Shown here: positions 15,576 to 17,027 of the stretch, piece by piece
Numbering within the stretch: position 1 is the first letter of the stretch
How the letters are laid out: every line of letters begins with the position of its first letter
From: AP-15 sp036008325
GTDB lineage: Bacteria > Pseudomonadota > Alphaproteobacteria > ATCC43930 > CGMCC-115725
Direction: 5' to 3'
Assembly: GCA_036008325.1 (NCBI GenBank)
Contig: DASYNW010000192.1
Coordinates: 1-17,027, forward strand
DNA length: 17,027 bases
Position numbers and translations under genes: made by a program
Notes under the pieces: model-generated
Databases searched by the model: none
Seen by the model: only the letters and a program-made list of their open reading frames with translations
What the model was told of the DNA's origin: nothing

Positions 15576-16694
15576 ATGGATTGCTGCGGTCACGGGCACA
15601 CACTCGCGCCCCAACCCGGGATCTGGGGCCCGCCGCTCGCCTCGGTCGGCGCGATGCTGGCCGGCGCGGGGGGACCGCGCGGTTCGACGGAGGCGGCGCG
15701 GAGCGCCGAGACCACAGCCGCCGCGCTCGCGGTGCTGCGCGGCTCGATCTCGGTCGATGTCCATAGCCACGGCGGCAGGACCGGGATCGCCTCGAAGGCG
15801 CCGCCGAACGACGATCTCGCAAACGCGATGCGGGCGGGGTCGCTGGCGGTCGCCTGCCTCGCCGACGTGCCGGACTGGCCGGTGCTCGGCCGCACTGCTG
15901 AGGGCGCGCTCGCCGCTGTTCGTACGCCGCAACCGGGCGAGCTTTACCGGCACCATCTCGACCGGCTTGCCTGGATGGACGTACTGGTCGCCGATCATGG
16001 CGTGCGCCGCGCGCTCCGAGCCGCCGATCTCGAAATCGCGCACCAGACCGGAGAGCCGGCGATCATCGCCGATGTCGAGGGGCTCGACTTTCTCGATGGG
16101 AAGCTCGAACGCCTGGAGGAGGCGCACCAGCGCGGCATCCGGCACGTGCAGCTGGTGCATTACACGCCGAACCGCATCGGCGACTTCCAGACCGGTGCGG
16201 TCACGCATCAGGGTCTCACCGAATTCGGCGCCGAGGTGATCCGCGCCTGCCACCGGCTCGGCTTCGTCTGCGATGTCGCCCACGCCACCGAGGGGATGGC
16301 GATGGCGGCCGTCAAGGTCGCGACCAGACCGCTGTTGTTGTCGCACACGGCCGTGCTGGGATCGCCGGCGATGGGGCCAACGCCGCTCAGCGGCCGGCAG
16401 ATCGGCGCCGATCACGCGCGGGCGATCGCCGAGACCGGCGGCTCGATTGGCATCTGGCACTTCTTTCCGAGCCTCGAAAGATACGTCGACGGGTTGAAGG
16501 AGATGGCCGAGATCGTCGGCGTCGATCATGTCAGCATCGGCACCGACCAGCTCGACTCGAGGGGGTGTCTCGAGAACTACTCGAGGTGGGTGCATCTCAT
16601 CGCCGCGATGCTGCGCGGCGGCTTCACCGCCGAGGAGGCCGGCAAGATGGCCGGCGGCAACTACATGCGCATCTTCCGCGCCGCGGTCGACTGA
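15576..16694 (+). CDS. Membrane dipeptidase-like protein (peptidase family M19)
   Basis: A 372-residue protein of the renal-dipeptidase family (PF01244), zinc-dependent hydrolases of dipeptides or related amides and lactams. Motifs in order are VDVHSHGG (His63, His65), DVEGLDF (Glu168, the bridging metal ligand), QLVHYTPNRIGD, CDVAHAT (His236), LLSHTAV (His257), GTDQLD (Asp324) and AGGNYMRIF near the end. In the classical enzymes the first motif is His-x-Asp; here it is His-x-His. The first 55 residues are rich in Gly, Ala and Cys but do not form a convincing signal peptide or lipobox, so a cytoplasmic place is likelier. AGGAGG lies just before ATG 15576. It is the last gene of the probable four-gene operon and converges on the GMC fragment at the window end. 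Confidence 0.87.
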   Translation: MDCCGHGHTLAPQPGIWGPPLASVGAMLAGAGGPRGSTEAARSAETTAAALAVLRGSISVDVHSHGGRTGIASKAPPNDDLANAMRAGSLAVACLADVPDWPVLGRTAEGALAAVRTPQPGELYRHHLDRLAWMDVLVADHGVRRALRAADLEIAHQTGEPAIIADVEGLDFLDGKLERLEEAHQRGIRHVQLVHYTPNRIGDFQTGAVTHQGLTEFGAEVIRACHRLGFVCDVAHATEGMAMAAVKVATRPLLLSHTAVLGSPAMGPTPLSGRQIGADHARAIAETGGSIGIWHFFPSLERYVDGLKEMAEIVGVDHVSIGTDQLDSRGCLENYSRWVHLIAAMLRGGFTAEEAGKMAGGNYMRIFRAAVD

Positions 16695-16734
16695 TCGTCC
16701 GACGCCCGACACCGGAATTACCAAGGACGATCAG
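16691..16734. terminator. Inverted repeat spanning two convergent stop codons
   Basis: CTGATCGTCC (16691-16700) and GGACGATCAG (16725-16734) are perfect 10-bp reverse complements around a 24-base loop. The left arm contains the TGA of the dipeptidase-like gene and the right arm the TGA of the minus-strand GMC gene. It could serve as a bidirectional transcription end, but neither side has a T-run, so this is a structural observation more than a proven terminator. Confidence 0.4.
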
Positions 16735-17027
16735 GCGGCGGCATTCAGCACCATGTCCGCGGCCTTTTCACCGATCATGATCGATGGCGCGTTGGTATTG
16801 CCCGATGTCAAGGTCGGCATGATCGAGGCATCGGCGACCCGCAGGCCCGCAATGCCATGGACGCGAAGCCGGGCATCGACGACGGCCATCGGGTCGGACC
16901 CCATCTTGCACGTCCCGACCGGGTGGTAGGTGGTTTCCGCCGCCCTCTTCACCCAGTCGAGGATTTCGTCATCGGTGGTCCGATCGACGCCGGGCGCCAC
17001 CTCGCTCACCTGAAAGGGGGCCATGGC
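16731..17027 (-). CDS. GMC family oxidoreductase, C-terminal part (5' truncated by window edge)
   Basis: The frame is open to the right edge, so the 99 residues visible are the end of a larger FAD-dependent alcohol oxidoreductase. They hold the PF05199 core: TTYHPVGTCKMGSDPMAVVD with the probable catalytic His, RVHGIAGLRVADASIMP, and TSGNTNAPSIMIGEKAAD with the paired Asn and FAD contacts. The ATG at 17024 is internal, because the frame continues through 17025-17027 and the family needs more than 500 residues. YHPVGTCKMG is the common form of the motif, whereas the other GMC protein in the window has YHASCTCMMG. The two are therefore separate subfamilies rather than copies. The end overlaps an inverted repeat shared with the convergent dipeptidase-like gene. 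Confidence 0.93.
   Translation of the reverse strand, partial: AMAPFQVSEVAPGVDRTTDDEILDWVKRAAETTYHPVGTCKMGSDPMAVVDARLRVHGIAGLRVADASIMPTLTSGNTNAPSIMIGEKAADMVLNAAA

Noticed and set aside
1..17027. CRISPR array, insertion sequence, prophage or toxin-antitoxin system
   Set aside because: No regularly spaced direct repeats, transposase motifs, phage genes or toxin/antitoxin-like small gene pairs were seen on either strand.

Overview
The window is GC-rich, with very strong G/C third-position bias and long antisense shadow frames. It reads as chromosomal DNA of an alphaproteobacterium, most likely Rhizobiales or a related order. Supporting signs are GTCATTGCGAGGAGCG-type and GTCATTCCGGGGC-type intergenic palindromes, which I recall as dispersed repeats of Bradyrhizobium/Rhodopseudomonas-like genomes (not checked). 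There are also families common in catabolic regions of such soil bacteria. No phage, transposase, CRISPR or conjugation gene is visible.

Layout. (1) 1-438 is the 3' end of an amidohydrolase, followed by a 95-bp palindromic repeat. (2) 629-3817, minus strand: a hydantoinase/oxoprolinase A subunit (hyuA-like, no B subunit nearby) followed by a luciferase-like flavin monooxygenase. (3) 4030-7302, plus strand: a second luciferase-like monooxygenase, a second palindromic repeat, a short mannonate-dehydratase-like TIM barrel and a class II aldolase/adducin protein. (4) 7619-10293: a divergent pair, SDR dehydrogenase (minus) and GMC oxidoreductase (plus), then a possible 51-residue membrane peptide and a clear intrinsic terminator. 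(5) 10717-10806: tRNA-Ser(UGA), minus strand. (6) 11154-16694: a probable four-gene plus-strand operon encoding an unusual 914-residue ABC protein, an NTF2/SnoaL-like protein, a complete amidohydrolase and an M19-family dipeptidase-like protein. (7) 16731-17027: the 3' end of a second GMC oxidoreductase, minus strand, running off the window.

How the genes may work together. Flavin monooxygenases, GMC and SDR dehydrogenases, a class II aldolase, metal-dependent amidohydrolases, a HyuA-type ATPase and a dipeptidase fit a patchwork region for oxidising and hydrolysing unknown organic substrates. No substrate can be read from the sequence.

The standout gene is the ABC protein. It has a normal-looking exporter membrane domain, but every classical ATPase motif of its nucleotide-binding domain is altered. 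Between the Q-loop and the signature it carries about 290 extra residues, which seem to come from repeated copies of the same helical-subdomain segment.
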